Positions 55,459 to 63,645 of a stretch of DNA of 64,000 bases are shown here, one piece after another. The DNA comes from [Bacillus] enclensis (lineage in GTDB: Bacteria > Bacillota > Bacilli > Bacillales > Bacillaceae_B). The stretch spans positions 314,793 to 378,792 of the forward strand of contig NZ_KQ758484.1 of assembly GCF_001456935.1 (NCBI RefSeq), read 5' to 3'. The notes beneath the pieces were generated by a model, which was not told where the DNA came from, did no database searches, and was given only the letters and a program-made list of their open reading frames with translations. A program made the position numbers and the translations under genes. Each line of letters begins with the position of its first letter. Within the stretch, counting starts at the first letter, position 1.

Positions 55459-55488
55459 ATAATAACATTCAGTATTATAAATAGTCAA
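55459..55488 (-). promoter_or_regulatory. promoter of the thioesterase gene
   Basis: Minus strand TTGACT (55488-55483), 18-bp spacer, TATTAT (55464-55459). About 59 bp before the ATG. Confidence 0.7.
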
Positions 55489-55539
55489 TATATTGTTAAA
55501 ATTTAAACATTTCATAAACCTGCATTTTGACCCCCCATA

Positions 55540-55642
55540 CCGCTCATGATTTACGTGCAAGACTTCGCTTTCCGCTGGTAGCCCGTGAGCCTCCTCGTCA
55601 CGTTAACAGGGCGTAACTGTCCAGCTTCAATCAACCGCTGGA
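55540..55642 (+). repeat. R1 hairpin repeat, deletion derivative
   Basis: Left arm CCGCTCATGATTTACGTGCA through GTGAGCCTCCTCG, then a short joint and the terminal TCAATCAACCGCTGG. The inner right arm is missing. Confidence 0.75.
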
Positions 55643-55675
55643 ATGGACTAACATCTCACTATATTTAAACAAAAT

Positions 55676-55703
55676 TAAAACCCCGAGCTAATTTGCTCGG
55701 GGT
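55676..55703 (-). terminator. terminator of the ABC importer operon
   Basis: Eight-bp stem CCCCGAGC (55681-55688) / GCTCGGGG (55695-55702), loop TAATTT; minus-strand side continues TTTTAATTTTG. Confidence 0.8.
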
Positions 55704-55739
55704 ATACTTTGACTAAAATGATTATGATCCAATCTCTTT

Positions 55740-56540
55740 TTAGGATAGAAGCGCGCGGTCGCTTGCGAGTTTGCTGCCGCGGATCCGCTGGAATTCATTG
55801 AGAAGTCCTTCAACTGTGAGGTGTTTCTTCTCATCTTCATTGACTTCAAGGATGATCTGTCCTTTGTCCATCATGATCAGGCGGTTGCCGAGATCGAGTG
55901 CCTGCTGCATATTATGGGTGACCATCAGGGTTGTCAGCTGATATTTCTCCACAATTTCTTTCGTCAGGTTCGTGATCAAATCGGCCCGGGCCGGATCAAG
56001 TGCTGCGGTATGTTCATCAAGCAGCAGGATCGACGGCTCGGTGAAAGTCGCCATCAAAAGGGACAGCGCCTGTCTCTCCCCGCCGGACAGCATTCCGACT
56101 TTTGCGTTAAGCCGGTTCTCGAGACCGAGATGGAGGGTTTCGAGTACTTCTTTGAAAAATTCTTTCCTCTTCTTCGTGACACCGATCCGGAAGGTTCTTG
56201 TCCGGTTCCGGGAATAAGCCATCGCCAAGTTCTCCTCGATCGTCATGGAAGGGGCCGTCCCTGCCATCGGGTCCTGGAAGACGCGTCCGATCAGCTTTGA
56301 ACGCTTATACTCCGATACCCTGGAAACATCATGGCCATCAATGAGGACGTTACCAACATCCGGAAGCAGGACTCCCGATACGATGTTCATGAGAGTCGAT
56401 TTCCCTGCACCGTTACTTCCGATGACCGTGACGAAGTCCCCCGGTTTCATGGTCAGCTGGATATCGTCGAGGGCGATTTTCTCATCCGGTGTGCCTTCAT
56501 TGAAAACTTTATGAATTCGATTTAATTGCAGCACCGTCAT
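55740..56540 (-). CDS. ABC transporter ATP-binding protein
   Basis: A 266-residue ATPase. Walker A IGSNGAGKSTLMNIVSG near residue 38, signature MLSGGERQALSLLMATFTEP, Walker B SILLLDEHTAALDP. ATG 56540 has AAGGAAGGG close upstream; GTG three bases before is an alternative. Overlaps the permease stop by about 30 bp. Partner of the PF04392-type binding protein and single permease encoded upstream. Confidence 0.9.
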   Translation of the reverse strand: MTVLQLNRIHKVFNEGTPDEKIALDDIQLTMKPGDFVTVIGSNGAGKSTLMNIVSGVLLPDVGNVLIDGHDVSRVSEYKRSKLIGRVFQDPMAGTAPSMTIEENLAMAYSRNRTRTFRIGVTKKRKEFFKEVLETLHLGLENRLNAKVGMLSGGERQALSLLMATFTEPSILLLDEHTAALDPARADLITNLTKEIVEKYQLTTLMVTHNMQQALDLGNRLIMMDKGQIILEVNEDEKKHLTVEGLLNEFQRIRGSKLASDRALLS

Positions 56541-57537
56541 CACCCTTCCTTTCAGTAAGAGGAACCTTATTCATTCTTTCCGCCATACGCTGTGCTTTAC
56601 GTTTCTTATCCTTGTATCTGTCCATCACTTTCGGCATGATCAGAGCAAGGATGACGATGACCGCAGTGATCAGCTTCATGTCCCCGGTTTCAAGGAACTC
56701 AACCCGGAGTGCCATACTGACGACCAGCCGGTAGATGATTGCACCGCCTATGACGGCAAGAGTCGTGCGTGCGATCGTCTTTGTCCCGAATAACGCTTCA
56801 CCGATGATGACAGAAGCAAGACCGATGATGATCATCCCGATCCCCATTCCGACATCGGCAAAACGGCTGTACTGGGCGATCAGTGCACCCGACAGCGCCA
56901 CCATGCCGTTTGAAATCCCAAGTCCAAGTATGATCATAAGATTTGTATTGGCGGAAAAGCTGCGGATCATCCGCTGATTGTCGCCTGTTGCTCGAAGCGC
57001 CAGACCAACCTCGGTTTTCAAGAAAGCATCCGTCAGGAACTTGATGGCGAGTGTGATGATCACCATGATGAACAGGATGCTCCACGTCCCCGGGAGAGGT
57101 TCCCCAAGTCCCACTGCCATCCAGAGCTTGTTGAGCGCTGTATCGATGCCGAGCGGTGCCCATACACTTTCAACACCTGTAAAAGCTGTATCCTGGTTCA
57201 ATAAAGGGACATTCGATCGTCCCATGATCCTGAGGTTGATGGAATAAAGGGCAATCATCATCAGTATCCCTGATAATAATGCATTGATTTTTCCAAATGT
57301 ATGAAGCAGACCTGTTATGCACCCCGCTGCAAATCCAATTACGATTGCTGTCAGTGTTGCTGTAACGGGATTGTAGCCGCTGACAATCATGGTGGCGGCG
57401 ACAGCAGCCCCGGTCACGAAGCTGCCATCCACCGTTAAATCAGGAAAATCCAATATCCGAAAGGACAGGTAGACTCCAAGGGCCATAATTGCGTATATGA
57501 TTCCAGATTCAAAGGATGCGAATATTGCTGTTGGCAC
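56509..57537 (-). CDS. ABC transporter permease (BPD family 2)
   Basis: A 342-residue permease with eight or more hydrophobic segments, similar to the LivH/LivM-type branch: YAIMALGVYLSFRILDFPDL, VDGSFVTGAAVAAT and FGKINALLSGILMMIALYSI. The cytoplasmic end is basic (RYKDKKRKAQRMAERMNK). Starts 17 bp after the binding-protein stop. Forms the membrane channel of the importer. Confidence 0.9.
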   Translation of the reverse strand: MPTAIFASFESGIIYAIMALGVYLSFRILDFPDLTVDGSFVTGAAVAATMIVSGYNPVTATLTAIVIGFAAGCITGLLHTFGKINALLSGILMMIALYSINLRIMGRSNVPLLNQDTAFTGVESVWAPLGIDTALNKLWMAVGLGEPLPGTWSILFIMVIITLAIKFLTDAFLKTEVGLALRATGDNQRMIRSFSANTNLMIILGLGISNGMVALSGALIAQYSRFADVGMGIGMIIIGLASVIIGEALFGTKTIARTTLAVIGGAIIYRLVVSMALRVEFLETGDMKLITAVIVILALIMPKVMDRYKDKKRKAQRMAERMNKVPLTERKGDDGAAIKSNS

Positions 57538-57553
57538 GAATCTTCATCCTCCC

Positions 57554-58558
57554 TTATTCTTCAAGAAATTTTCCTAAATCAGACCATGAATCTTTCACTT
57601 CCACACCTTGCTCTTCCGCTGCTTTTTTATTAAACATCAACTCGAAATTTTGCGGAGCCTGTACAGGAATTTCAGACGGTTTTTTCTCACCTTTCAAAAT
57701 CTTGACGGCCATCATTCCCGTTTCGTAACCAAGATCTTCGTAATTGAAGCCGCTTGCTGCAATCGCACCTTTTTTCAATGAATCTAGTTCACCCACGAAT
57801 AAAGGGATATCCTTTTCGTTCGCAACACCGATGACCGACTCTAGTGCTGATACCACCGTGTTGTCCTTAGGGATATAAATGGCATCCACCCGCCCTGTCA
57901 AGGATTCAGCTGCCTGCTTGACATCCGCTGATGTGGAAACGGAAGCTTCTACGACTTTGACTCCTTTGTCTTTGGCAAACTTATTGATTTCCTCTGCCTG
58001 AACGACAGCATTTTGTTCACCGGAGTTATAAATGATACCGATTGTTTTCGCTTTCATTTCGTCTGTGACAAAAGAAAGGGTCTTGGAAATCGCTTCAGGA
58101 TGAGTATCCGTCGTACCCGTGATATTTTCGCCTGGCTCATCAAACGATTTCACCAATTCAGCACCCACTGGGTCCGTCACCGAAGTGAAAACGATCGGAA
58201 TTTCTTTTGTGGCATTGAGCGCATGCTGTGCGCTTGGGGTTGAGTTTGCGAAGATAAGGTCTACGCCGTCACCCACAAGGTTCTTGGCCGCCGTTTGTGA
58301 ATTACTTTGATCTCCCTGGGCTATCTGAACATTGTATTCAACATTTTCGCCTTCTTTAAAGCCGTTCTCCTCCAATGCTTTTTTAAATCCTTCAAATGCA
58401 GCATCCAGGGAAGGATGTTCTACGATCTGGGTGACACCGATGACATATTTCTTGTCACCATCATCTGCCGAACTCTTTTCACTGCTGCCGCATCCGGATA
58501 ATATCGTCATACCCAGAAGCATTGTCATGGCACCGAACAACAAACTCTTCTTCTTCAT
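57554..58558 (-). CDS. ABC transporter substrate-binding lipoprotein (TrpX-like)
   Basis: A 334-residue extracellular lipoprotein; signal peptide with lipobox MTILSGCGSS (cysteine near residue 23). The mature part GVTQIVEHPSLDAAFEGFKK and IFANSTPSAQHALNATKEIP belong to the PF04392 family, whose characterised members bind tryptophan or other aromatic amino acids. A CodY-like box at the promoter supports an amino-acid substrate. Substrate is inferred. Confidence 0.87.
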   Translation of the reverse strand: MKKKSLLFGAMTMLLGMTILSGCGSSEKSSADDGDKKYVIGVTQIVEHPSLDAAFEGFKKALEENGFKEGENVEYNVQIAQGDQSNSQTAAKNLVGDGVDLIFANSTPSAQHALNATKEIPIVFTSVTDPVGAELVKSFDEPGENITGTTDTHPEAISKTLSFVTDEMKAKTIGIIYNSGEQNAVVQAEEINKFAKDKGVKVVEASVSTSADVKQAAESLTGRVDAIYIPKDNTVVSALESVIGVANEKDIPLFVGELDSLKKGAIAASGFNYEDLGYETGMMAVKILKGEKKPSEIPVQAPQNFELMFNKKAAEEQGVEVKDSWSDLGKFLEE

Positions 58559-58597
58559 TGATATCCCCCTTTTTCTCTTGAAAAATTTTATGATTAA

Positions 58598-58612
58598 TAG
58601 TCTAATAGACTA
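58598..58612. promoter_or_regulatory. 15-bp palindrome in leader of ABC operon
   Basis: TAGTCTAATAGACTA is a perfect palindrome around one A, 40 bp before the binding-protein ATG and about 50 bp after the -10. Could be a repressor site or a small RNA hairpin over the leader. Confidence 0.5.
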
Positions 58613-58645
58613 CTAGATCCCCATTGTAATAAAAAATGCCACCTT

Positions 58646-58658
58646 CGTGAATACAACG
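58646..58658. promoter_or_regulatory. 13-bp operator-like site (ABC importer promoter)
   Basis: CGTTGTATTCACG on the minus strand, two bases downstream of the -10 box, the same offset as at the thioesterase promoter. Confidence 0.55.
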
Positions 58659-58660
58659 TT

Positions 58661-58690
58661 ATATTATCATCACCGTCACAAAATAGTCAA
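58661..58690 (-). promoter_or_regulatory. promoter of the ABC importer operon
   Basis: Minus strand TTGACT (58690-58685), 18-bp spacer, TAATAT (58666-58661); same hexamer and spacing as the thioesterase promoter. Confidence 0.75.
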
Positions 58691-58691
58691 T

Positions 58692-58706
58692 AATATTCCG
58701 AAAATT
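58692..58706. promoter_or_regulatory. CodY box upstream of the ABC importer promoter
   Basis: Minus strand AATTTTCGGAATATT, two mismatches to AATTTTCWGAAAATT, immediately upstream of the -35 box. Suggests repression when branched-chain amino acids and GTP are plentiful. Confidence 0.6.
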
Positions 58707-58840
58707 TAAAAATTAATACTAGTATAGACGGTTTGGGTCTGAATATCTAGATGAATTTTTGATTTTTTAATAGTGTGACCGGGAGGGAAGGGTGTTGCTT
58801 TCGTGGTGAGCGCGAATAGTGTCGTATTTTGTAGAATGGT

Positions 58841-58945
58841 CGATATATTAAAATTTCGGACGATAAATTGATATTATGATCGATAAAAAAAAGGTTTTAG
58901 GAGATATCTCAAAAAACGGACGATAAAATCGATAAACGGTCGATA
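58841..58945. repeat. 20-bp pitch word array W6 (GGACGATAAA)
   Basis: CGATA at 58841, 58861, 58881, 58921 and 58941, with GAGATA at 58901: six units on an exact 20-bp pitch. An extra CGATA lies out of register at 58930. Words GGTCGATA and GGACGATAAA. The rest of 58707-59036 shows nothing recognisable. Confidence 0.88.
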
Positions 58946-59036
58946 ACCCGTTGTCTGGCCAGTGCCCATCTGTTGTATTGAAGATTGCTTCCAACAACAA
59001 AGCATGCCCCCCTAAAAGGAACATGCCTCTTCTCCA

Positions 59037-59990
59037 TCATTTAACTTTGTGATTCACTAACCGCGTAAAAATGCCCTCTGCATCTCTCATCATTTTCTCT
59101 ATCAACTCTTTCACTGTCGGGATATCCGATACCAGTCCGGAGATCTGTCCCCCATTGATGAAACCCCGGTCCAGCTTCCCTTCCAGTGCACCGATTCTAT
59201 GAAAATCTTCTGAAGTAAGCTTTCCGAACTCCTCGGCAGGAACGCCTTCTTTCTCTTTTTGCAGCAATTCCGCAGAGTAAGGAGCCTTCATGACCCTTCT
59301 TACTTTTCCGACTGAGCGCCCGACAATCACCGTACTGTCATCCTTTGCATTCAAAAGCGCTGTTTTATAGTTTTCATGAAACGGCGCTTCCTTTGTCGCG
59401 ATCAGGCGCGTCCCCATCTGAACCCCGCTTGCTCCGAGTGCAAGCATGGACGCAAGCCCTCTTCCATCCCCGATGCCTCCTGCAGCGGCCACGGGGATAC
59501 TGACGGCATCAACGAGCTGAGGAATGAGGGCAAGGGTCGTCGTTTCCAGGTTGGAATTGATCCCAGCCGCTTCATATCCTTCGCCCACGATAATATCCGC
59601 CCCTGCTTGTTCTGCTTTCACCGCCTGTTTCTTTGAAGCGACCACACAGATGACCTTCACACCATGTTCATGAAAATATGGGATGAGCGGCGTCGGATTT
59701 CCTGCCGATAAGGATACGACTGGGACCCCATGTTTAACCACCAGGCGGACCATCTCCTGTAAATGAGGAGTGATGGCGATCGGAATATTTAACGCAAATG
59801 GTTTTGTTGTAAGATTCTTTGTCTCTATGATTATACTTTCAACTTCATCGACGTCCATTGTACCAACGCCGATCGTACCCAGTGCACCTGCTTCTGAAAC
59901 GGCTGCAGTCAGAGGAGCATTGCTGATATTCCCCATCCCCCCCTGAAGAATGGGAACATCAATATTGAGAATCCCCGTTAAGTTATTCAT
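59037..59990 (-). CDS. nitronate monooxygenase family FMN enzyme
   Basis: A 317-residue TIM-barrel flavoprotein. PILQGGMGNISNAPLTAAVS at the start, VVSLSAGNPTPLIPYF, GADIIVGEGYEAAGIN, and the FMN-phosphate site PVAAAGGIGDGRGLASMLAL plus GASGVQMGTRLIATKEAP. Oxidises alkyl nitronates; FabK-like enoyl reductase is a less likely alternative. Single gene between the W6 array and an R1 element. Confidence 0.9.
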   Translation of the reverse strand: MNNLTGILNIDVPILQGGMGNISNAPLTAAVSEAGALGTIGVGTMDVDEVESIIIETKNLTTKPFALNIPIAITPHLQEMVRLVVKHGVPVVSLSAGNPTPLIPYFHEHGVKVICVVASKKQAVKAEQAGADIIVGEGYEAAGINSNLETTTLALIPQLVDAVSIPVAAAGGIGDGRGLASMLALGASGVQMGTRLIATKEAPFHENYKTALLNAKDDSTVIVGRSVGKVRRVMKAPYSAELLQKEKEGVPAEEFGKLTSEDFHRIGALEGKLDRGFINGGQISGLVSDIPTVKELIEKMMRDAEGIFTRLVNHKVK

Positions 59991-60088
59991 TATAATCCCC
60001 CTTCGTTAAATTCATGTTATACGTTTACAAAAATTTAGACAAGAGGTAACTTTCGTTATTCTAGTAAAATGATAATCGATACTTAAAA

Positions 60089-60314
60089 CCGCTAATGATT
60101 TCCGTGCAAGACTTCGCTTTCCCCGGGCGGTTGGTGAGCCTCCTCTCCTTATTCAGGATAAGAACTGTCCAGCTTCAGGGCTTAGTGGCACATGTCATAA
60201 GCCAAACCGTCCAAGTGCGCCTTGCAGGCCGATTCGTCTTATACCACACGCCTCTGAGCAAAGCCCTTCCGCATTTCGGTTAGGAGTCTTCGTCTTGCAC
60301 TCCAATCAACCGCT
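60089..60314 (+). repeat. R1 hairpin repeat with nested R2
   Basis: Left arm CCGCTAATGATTTCCGTGCA, right arm GTCTTCGTCTTGCACTCCAATCAACCGC split around a nested R2. Inner arms GTGCAAGAC/GTCTTGCAC pair; outermost bases do not. Confidence 0.82.
60168..60283 (-). repeat. R2 hairpin repeat nested in R1
   Basis: CAGCTTCAGGGCTTAGTGGC to AGCAAAGCCCTTCCGCATTT; same orientation as the copy at 43324. Confidence 0.75.
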
Positions 60315-60346
60315 GTGAAGACGCCAACAAGCATAAATGAAAACTA

Positions 60347-60392
60347 AAACCCGAACTAATTTGGCAGTAAAAAAGCCATTTAGTTCGGGTTT
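60347..60392 (-). terminator. terminator of paaX
   Basis: Thirteen-bp perfect outer stem AAACCCGAACTAA (60347-60359) with its complement (60380-60392) plus an inner TGGC/GCCA helix; lies 22 bp after the paaX stop. Confidence 0.8.
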
Positions 60393-60414
60393 AACATATG
60401 CTAAAACACTTTTT

Positions 60415-61290
60415 TTAATCCAGCAATAAAGGATGGGTCATGATATCGTAGCTTCGATCTTTATTTTTCAGTTCGTTTCCGTCTTCGAATACACTTTCGA
60501 AGAAGCGGGATGCCGGTTCCGCGAGTTCTTTGTAGTACTCGGCGAATAAGGAGGCTGCATGGGACCCAAGCCACTTTTCCGGAAGAAGCTCCTCAGGCAG
60601 TCCGGGATCGACGAATAGGAATTTACGATACTCATGTACGAGCTTCGTGCGTTCCACAAAGCATTCCGCGTCGCTCATATCGCCTTTTTTAATTTTGTTT
60701 TTATCAATCATATACTGCTGGCTGTAGTGAGCAATGAAATCCTGGTAACGTTCATTGATCTCTTTTAAATCCCAGCTCTTTTCGACGATCCGCTGATTTT
60801 CATTCGGACCTTGATATTCTGCTATAAAGAAATCGACGTATTCTTTAATATCATATTTCTTGATCAGCGACTGAACCTGTTTTTCCAAATTGTTCGGTGA
60901 AATCCACGTCGAAGTCGAAAGCGTTCCAAACCCGCTCCAAACCAGTTCCTTTCGAAGTTCATCACGGATGCTGCGGATTTCTTCAGGGATGCTGTACATG
61001 AAGATTCTCCATTTCCCGTCCCAGTCCTGCGGCTTGAGCTTGAAGATCCTGTTTGCCGCCTCTTCCATGCGGTCGACACCGGGCTCTGTCAACGAATAAT
61101 AGCTTTTATTCCCTTGTTTCTCCGCCTGTACCCAGCCTTGTTTGTTCATCCTCGAGATCGCCGCCCGGACGGCCTGGTCATTATGGCCGAATTCATTCAG
61201 CAGCCGGATGAGACTGCCGATCCAAATTTTATTTCCATAGTGGCGTATGTAATCCCCGTAAAGGGTAAAAATCATTGATCTGGTATTCAT
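60415..61290 (-). CDS. paaX: PaaX family transcriptional regulator
   Basis: A 291-residue repressor: N-terminal winged helix (SLIRLLNEFGHNDQAVRAAI SRMNKQGW region, residues about 26-55), central PaaX domain WDGKWRIFMYSIPEEIRS near 90, and C-terminal domain with DPGLPEELLPEKWLGSHAA. In other bacteria PaaX represses phenylacetate degradation and is relieved by phenylacetyl-CoA. Thiolase and 3-hydroxyacyl-CoA dehydrogenase genes of that type lie just to the right. A 13-bp operator-like site lies in its own promoter. Confidence 0.9.
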   Translation of the reverse strand: MNTRSMIFTLYGDYIRHYGNKIWIGSLIRLLNEFGHNDQAVRAAISRMNKQGWVQAEKQGNKSYYSLTEPGVDRMEEAANRIFKLKPQDWDGKWRIFMYSIPEEIRSIRDELRKELVWSGFGTLSTSTWISPNNLEKQVQSLIKKYDIKEYVDFFIAEYQGPNENQRIVEKSWDLKEINERYQDFIAHYSQQYMIDKNKIKKGDMSDAECFVERTKLVHEYRKFLFVDPGLPEELLPEKWLGSHAASLFAEYYKELAEPASRFFESVFEDGNELKNKDRSYDIMTHPLLLD

Positions 61291-61332
61291 TGATGCCTCT
61301 CCTTTTTACTATCTTTCCAAAATATATTATAC

Positions 61333-61345
61333 CGTTTATTTTACG
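61333..61345. promoter_or_regulatory. 13-bp operator-like site (paaX promoter)
   Basis: CGTAAAATAAACG on the minus strand, next to TAATAT (61356-61351) and TATAAT (61331-61326), either of which may be the -10. Same pattern as at 55444 and 58646, so PaaX autoregulation and a small regulon are plausible. Confidence 0.5.
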
Positions 61346-61485
61346 TTTAAATATTATCATATCATAATTTAATTCATATTAGAAAAGCTTTCAGGCAGAT
61401 CCAATCTCAAAAATGGTAGAGTATTAGTGAAACTTATATATGGTAAGTTCGTAAAGTATATAAAGATTATTTTGAAGGAGAGCAT

Positions 61486-62403
61486 ATGGATCTACAAAAA
61501 TATCATACAATTGAAGGAAAGACCGCTCATAAATCATGGTGGGATGAAAAAGGTTACGTCCAAAGATTATTCAATAAGGAAACAAAGAAAATGGAAGAAA
61601 AGGCTGTACCATATCAAAATATGACCGAGGCATTAATAGGCTATGCATATCTGCCTTGGACTTCATCCAGGAGTACAGACCGCACGATTCGATTCAGGGT
61701 CGCTGCAAACATAGTCATTCAATATAAAGATAAACAAACCGACCAGTATTTACTATTCTTAGCGGAAACTCAGGAAGACCTGGCCAAATGGCTGCAACTG
61801 TTCAACGACCACACTATTCCTGTATACACTACTGATCTGGATTTAAAGGATATACCTCATAAGGATTATAAGTTATTTTATGGGGATATAAAGAAAAAGC
61901 AGCTTACATCCAATTCCCAGCTTCCTGACGTAATGGCTGTGACTAAAGAACATAGCACTCATCCTCAATGGCGCCCTGACTCTTACCAGAAAAGAGAAGA
62001 AACAAGTAACTCGAAATGGGCATATAAAAAGAAGAAACTCACAGCATTCCTTGCCGTTAGTTCCTTTTTAACCGCACTGTTTTGGATCCCTGGCTGGGAG
62101 GTAGGGCGTGATCAGTCCTTTGACAATGTACATAGCCTCTTTTTTTCAGCCATGGCACTTATTCTTTTAGGAACATACTTAAAAGATCTGTTGTCCCCCT
62201 ATCAGTCCTTGATGGACACGGCTGTGCTGGGAATTTCCCTGTATGCCGGACTCGCCGCAGCAAACTTATTCACGCCAATCACCACTGAAACATACCTGGC
62301 ATTATGGTATGAATTCTTGATCCTCGCCGTCTATATCAACGCAGGCTACTTCATCATGAGGAAGGTCAATAAAAAGTTAAAACGAAAGACGAGCAGACAA
62401 TAA
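61486..62403 (+). CDS. hypothetical membrane protein
   Basis: A 305-residue protein I do not recognise. The N-terminal 170 residues are soluble and polar (TIEGKTAHKSWWDEKGYVQR; TDQYLLFLAETQEDLAKWLQ); residues about 185-290 hold four hydrophobic segments (LTAFLAVSSFLTALFWIPGW, LFFSAMALILLGTYL, AVLGISLYAGLAAANLF, YEFLILAVYINAGYFIM); the tail is basic. GAAGGAGAGCAT precedes the ATG. Divergent from paaX and convergent with the thiolase gene. Function unknown. Confidence 0.8.
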   Translation: MDLQKYHTIEGKTAHKSWWDEKGYVQRLFNKETKKMEEKAVPYQNMTEALIGYAYLPWTSSRSTDRTIRFRVAANIVIQYKDKQTDQYLLFLAETQEDLAKWLQLFNDHTIPVYTTDLDLKDIPHKDYKLFYGDIKKKQLTSNSQLPDVMAVTKEHSTHPQWRPDSYQKREETSNSKWAYKKKKLTAFLAVSSFLTALFWIPGWEVGRDQSFDNVHSLFFSAMALILLGTYLKDLLSPYQSLMDTAVLGISLYAGLAAANLFTPITTETYLALWYEFLILAVYINAGYFIMRKVNKKLKRKTSRQ

Positions 62404-62431
62404 AGGAAGGACGCCTCCTTCCTTATTTTTG
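62403..62431. terminator. bidirectional terminator
   Basis: Eight-bp stem AAGGAAGG (62403-62410) / CCTTCCTT (62417-62424), loop ACGCCT, followed by TATTTTTG, between convergent genes. Confidence 0.82.
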
Positions 62432-62442
62432 TTTAACAAAAA

Positions 62443-63645
62443 CTATTCCACCTGCTCCACCAGCGTTGCAATCCCCTGCCCCACACCGATGCACATCGTC
62501 GAGAGGCCGTAGCGGGTTCCTCGCTTTTTCATTTCATGTACAAGGGTGGTCAGAATCCTCGCACCGCTTGCACCAAGCGGGTGACCGAACGCAATTGCCC
62601 CGCCGTTGACGTTAACAATTTCCGCGTTAAGTCCGAGATCCCTCATGCAGGCGATCGACTGTGCCGCAAACGCTTCGTTTAGCTCCACCAGCCCGATTTC
62701 ATCAAGCGAAAGGCCTGCACGCTTCAGTGCCTTGCGCGTTGCATAGATTGGCCCGAGTCCCATGACTGAAGGCTCCAGTCCCGCAGTCGCAGAGGTGATA
62801 TACCGTGCCAGCGGTTTCAGGCCTAGTTCCTCCGCTTTCTCCCTGCTCATCAATAACAGCGCGGATGCTCCGTCATTCACTCCTGACGCATTCCCTGCCG
62901 TGACTGTTCCTTCATTAAATAGCGGGGAGAGCTTACCGAGCTTTTCCATACTTGACTGGGGACGGGGATGCTCGTCGACTGTAACAGTGGTGACATTCCC
63001 TTTTCGGTCGGTGATTTCCACTGGAACGATTTCGTCGCTGAATCGCCCTTCTTCCATTGCATGCTTCGCCTTCATCTGGCTCTCAAAGGAAAAGCGGTCC
63101 TGTTCCTCCCTGGTGATTTCATATTGCTTTGCTACATTTTCAGCTGTTTCAGGCATGGAATCCGTCCCGTATCTCTGCTTCAGGCGCGAGTTGACGAATC
63201 GCCACCCGATAGTTGTGTCGAACATTTCCATATTGCCTCTCGGAAATTCTTTGGAAGGCTTCGCCATGACAAAGGGTGCCCGTGTCATACTTTCCGTCCC
63301 GCCGGCAATGAAAATATCCCCTTCCCCGGCAAGAATTGCACGTGCAGCATAATTCACCGCATCCAGCCCGGAGCCGCACAGCCGGTTGATCGTCGTCGCT
63401 CCAACTTCAACAGGCAGTCCTGCCAGCAAGGCGGACATACGTGCTACGTTTCTATTGTCCTCCCCTGCCCCGTTGGCATTACCTAGCACAACCTCTTCGA
63501 TCTCATCCATCGGCATCATGTCATTTCGTTCAACCAGTGCTTTGATCACAATTGCCCCAAGATCATCCGGACGGACATCTTTCAATGCTCCTTTATACTT
63601 TCCGATCGGTGTGCGCACTGCATCTACAATGACTACTTCCTTCAT
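62443..63645 (-). CDS. paaJ: acetyl-CoA acyltransferase, probable 3-oxoadipyl-CoA thiolase
   Basis: A 400-residue thiolase: catalytic cysteine in [17 protein letters not shown] near residue 91, [20 protein letters not shown] and [14 protein letters not shown]-type end ([15 protein letters not shown]). The sequence [20 protein letters not shown] is close to PcaF/PaaJ thiolases, which release succinyl-CoA and acetyl-CoA from 3-oxoadipyl-CoA. Overlaps the upstream dehydrogenase stop (ATGA). Ordinary beta-ketothiolase remains possible. Confidence 0.85.
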   Translation of the reverse strand: MKEVVIVDAVRTPIGKYKGALKDVRPDDLGAIVIKALVERNDMMPMDEIEEVVLGNANGAGEDNRNVARMSALLAGLPVEVGATTINRLCGSGLDAVNYAARAILAGEGDIFIAGGTESMTRAPFVMAKPSKEFPRGNMEMFDTTIGWRFVNSRLKQRYGTDSMPETAENVAKQYEITREEQDRFSFESQMKAKHAMEEGRFSDEIVPVEITDRKGNVTTVTVDEHPRPQSSMEKLGKLSPLFNEGTVTAGNASGVNDGASALLLMSREKAEELGLKPLARYITSATAGLEPSVMGLGPIYATRKALKRAGLSLDEIGLVELNEAFAAQSIACMRDLGLNAEIVNVNGGAIAFGHPLGASGARILTTLVHEMKKRGTRYGLSTMCIGVGQGIATLVEQVE

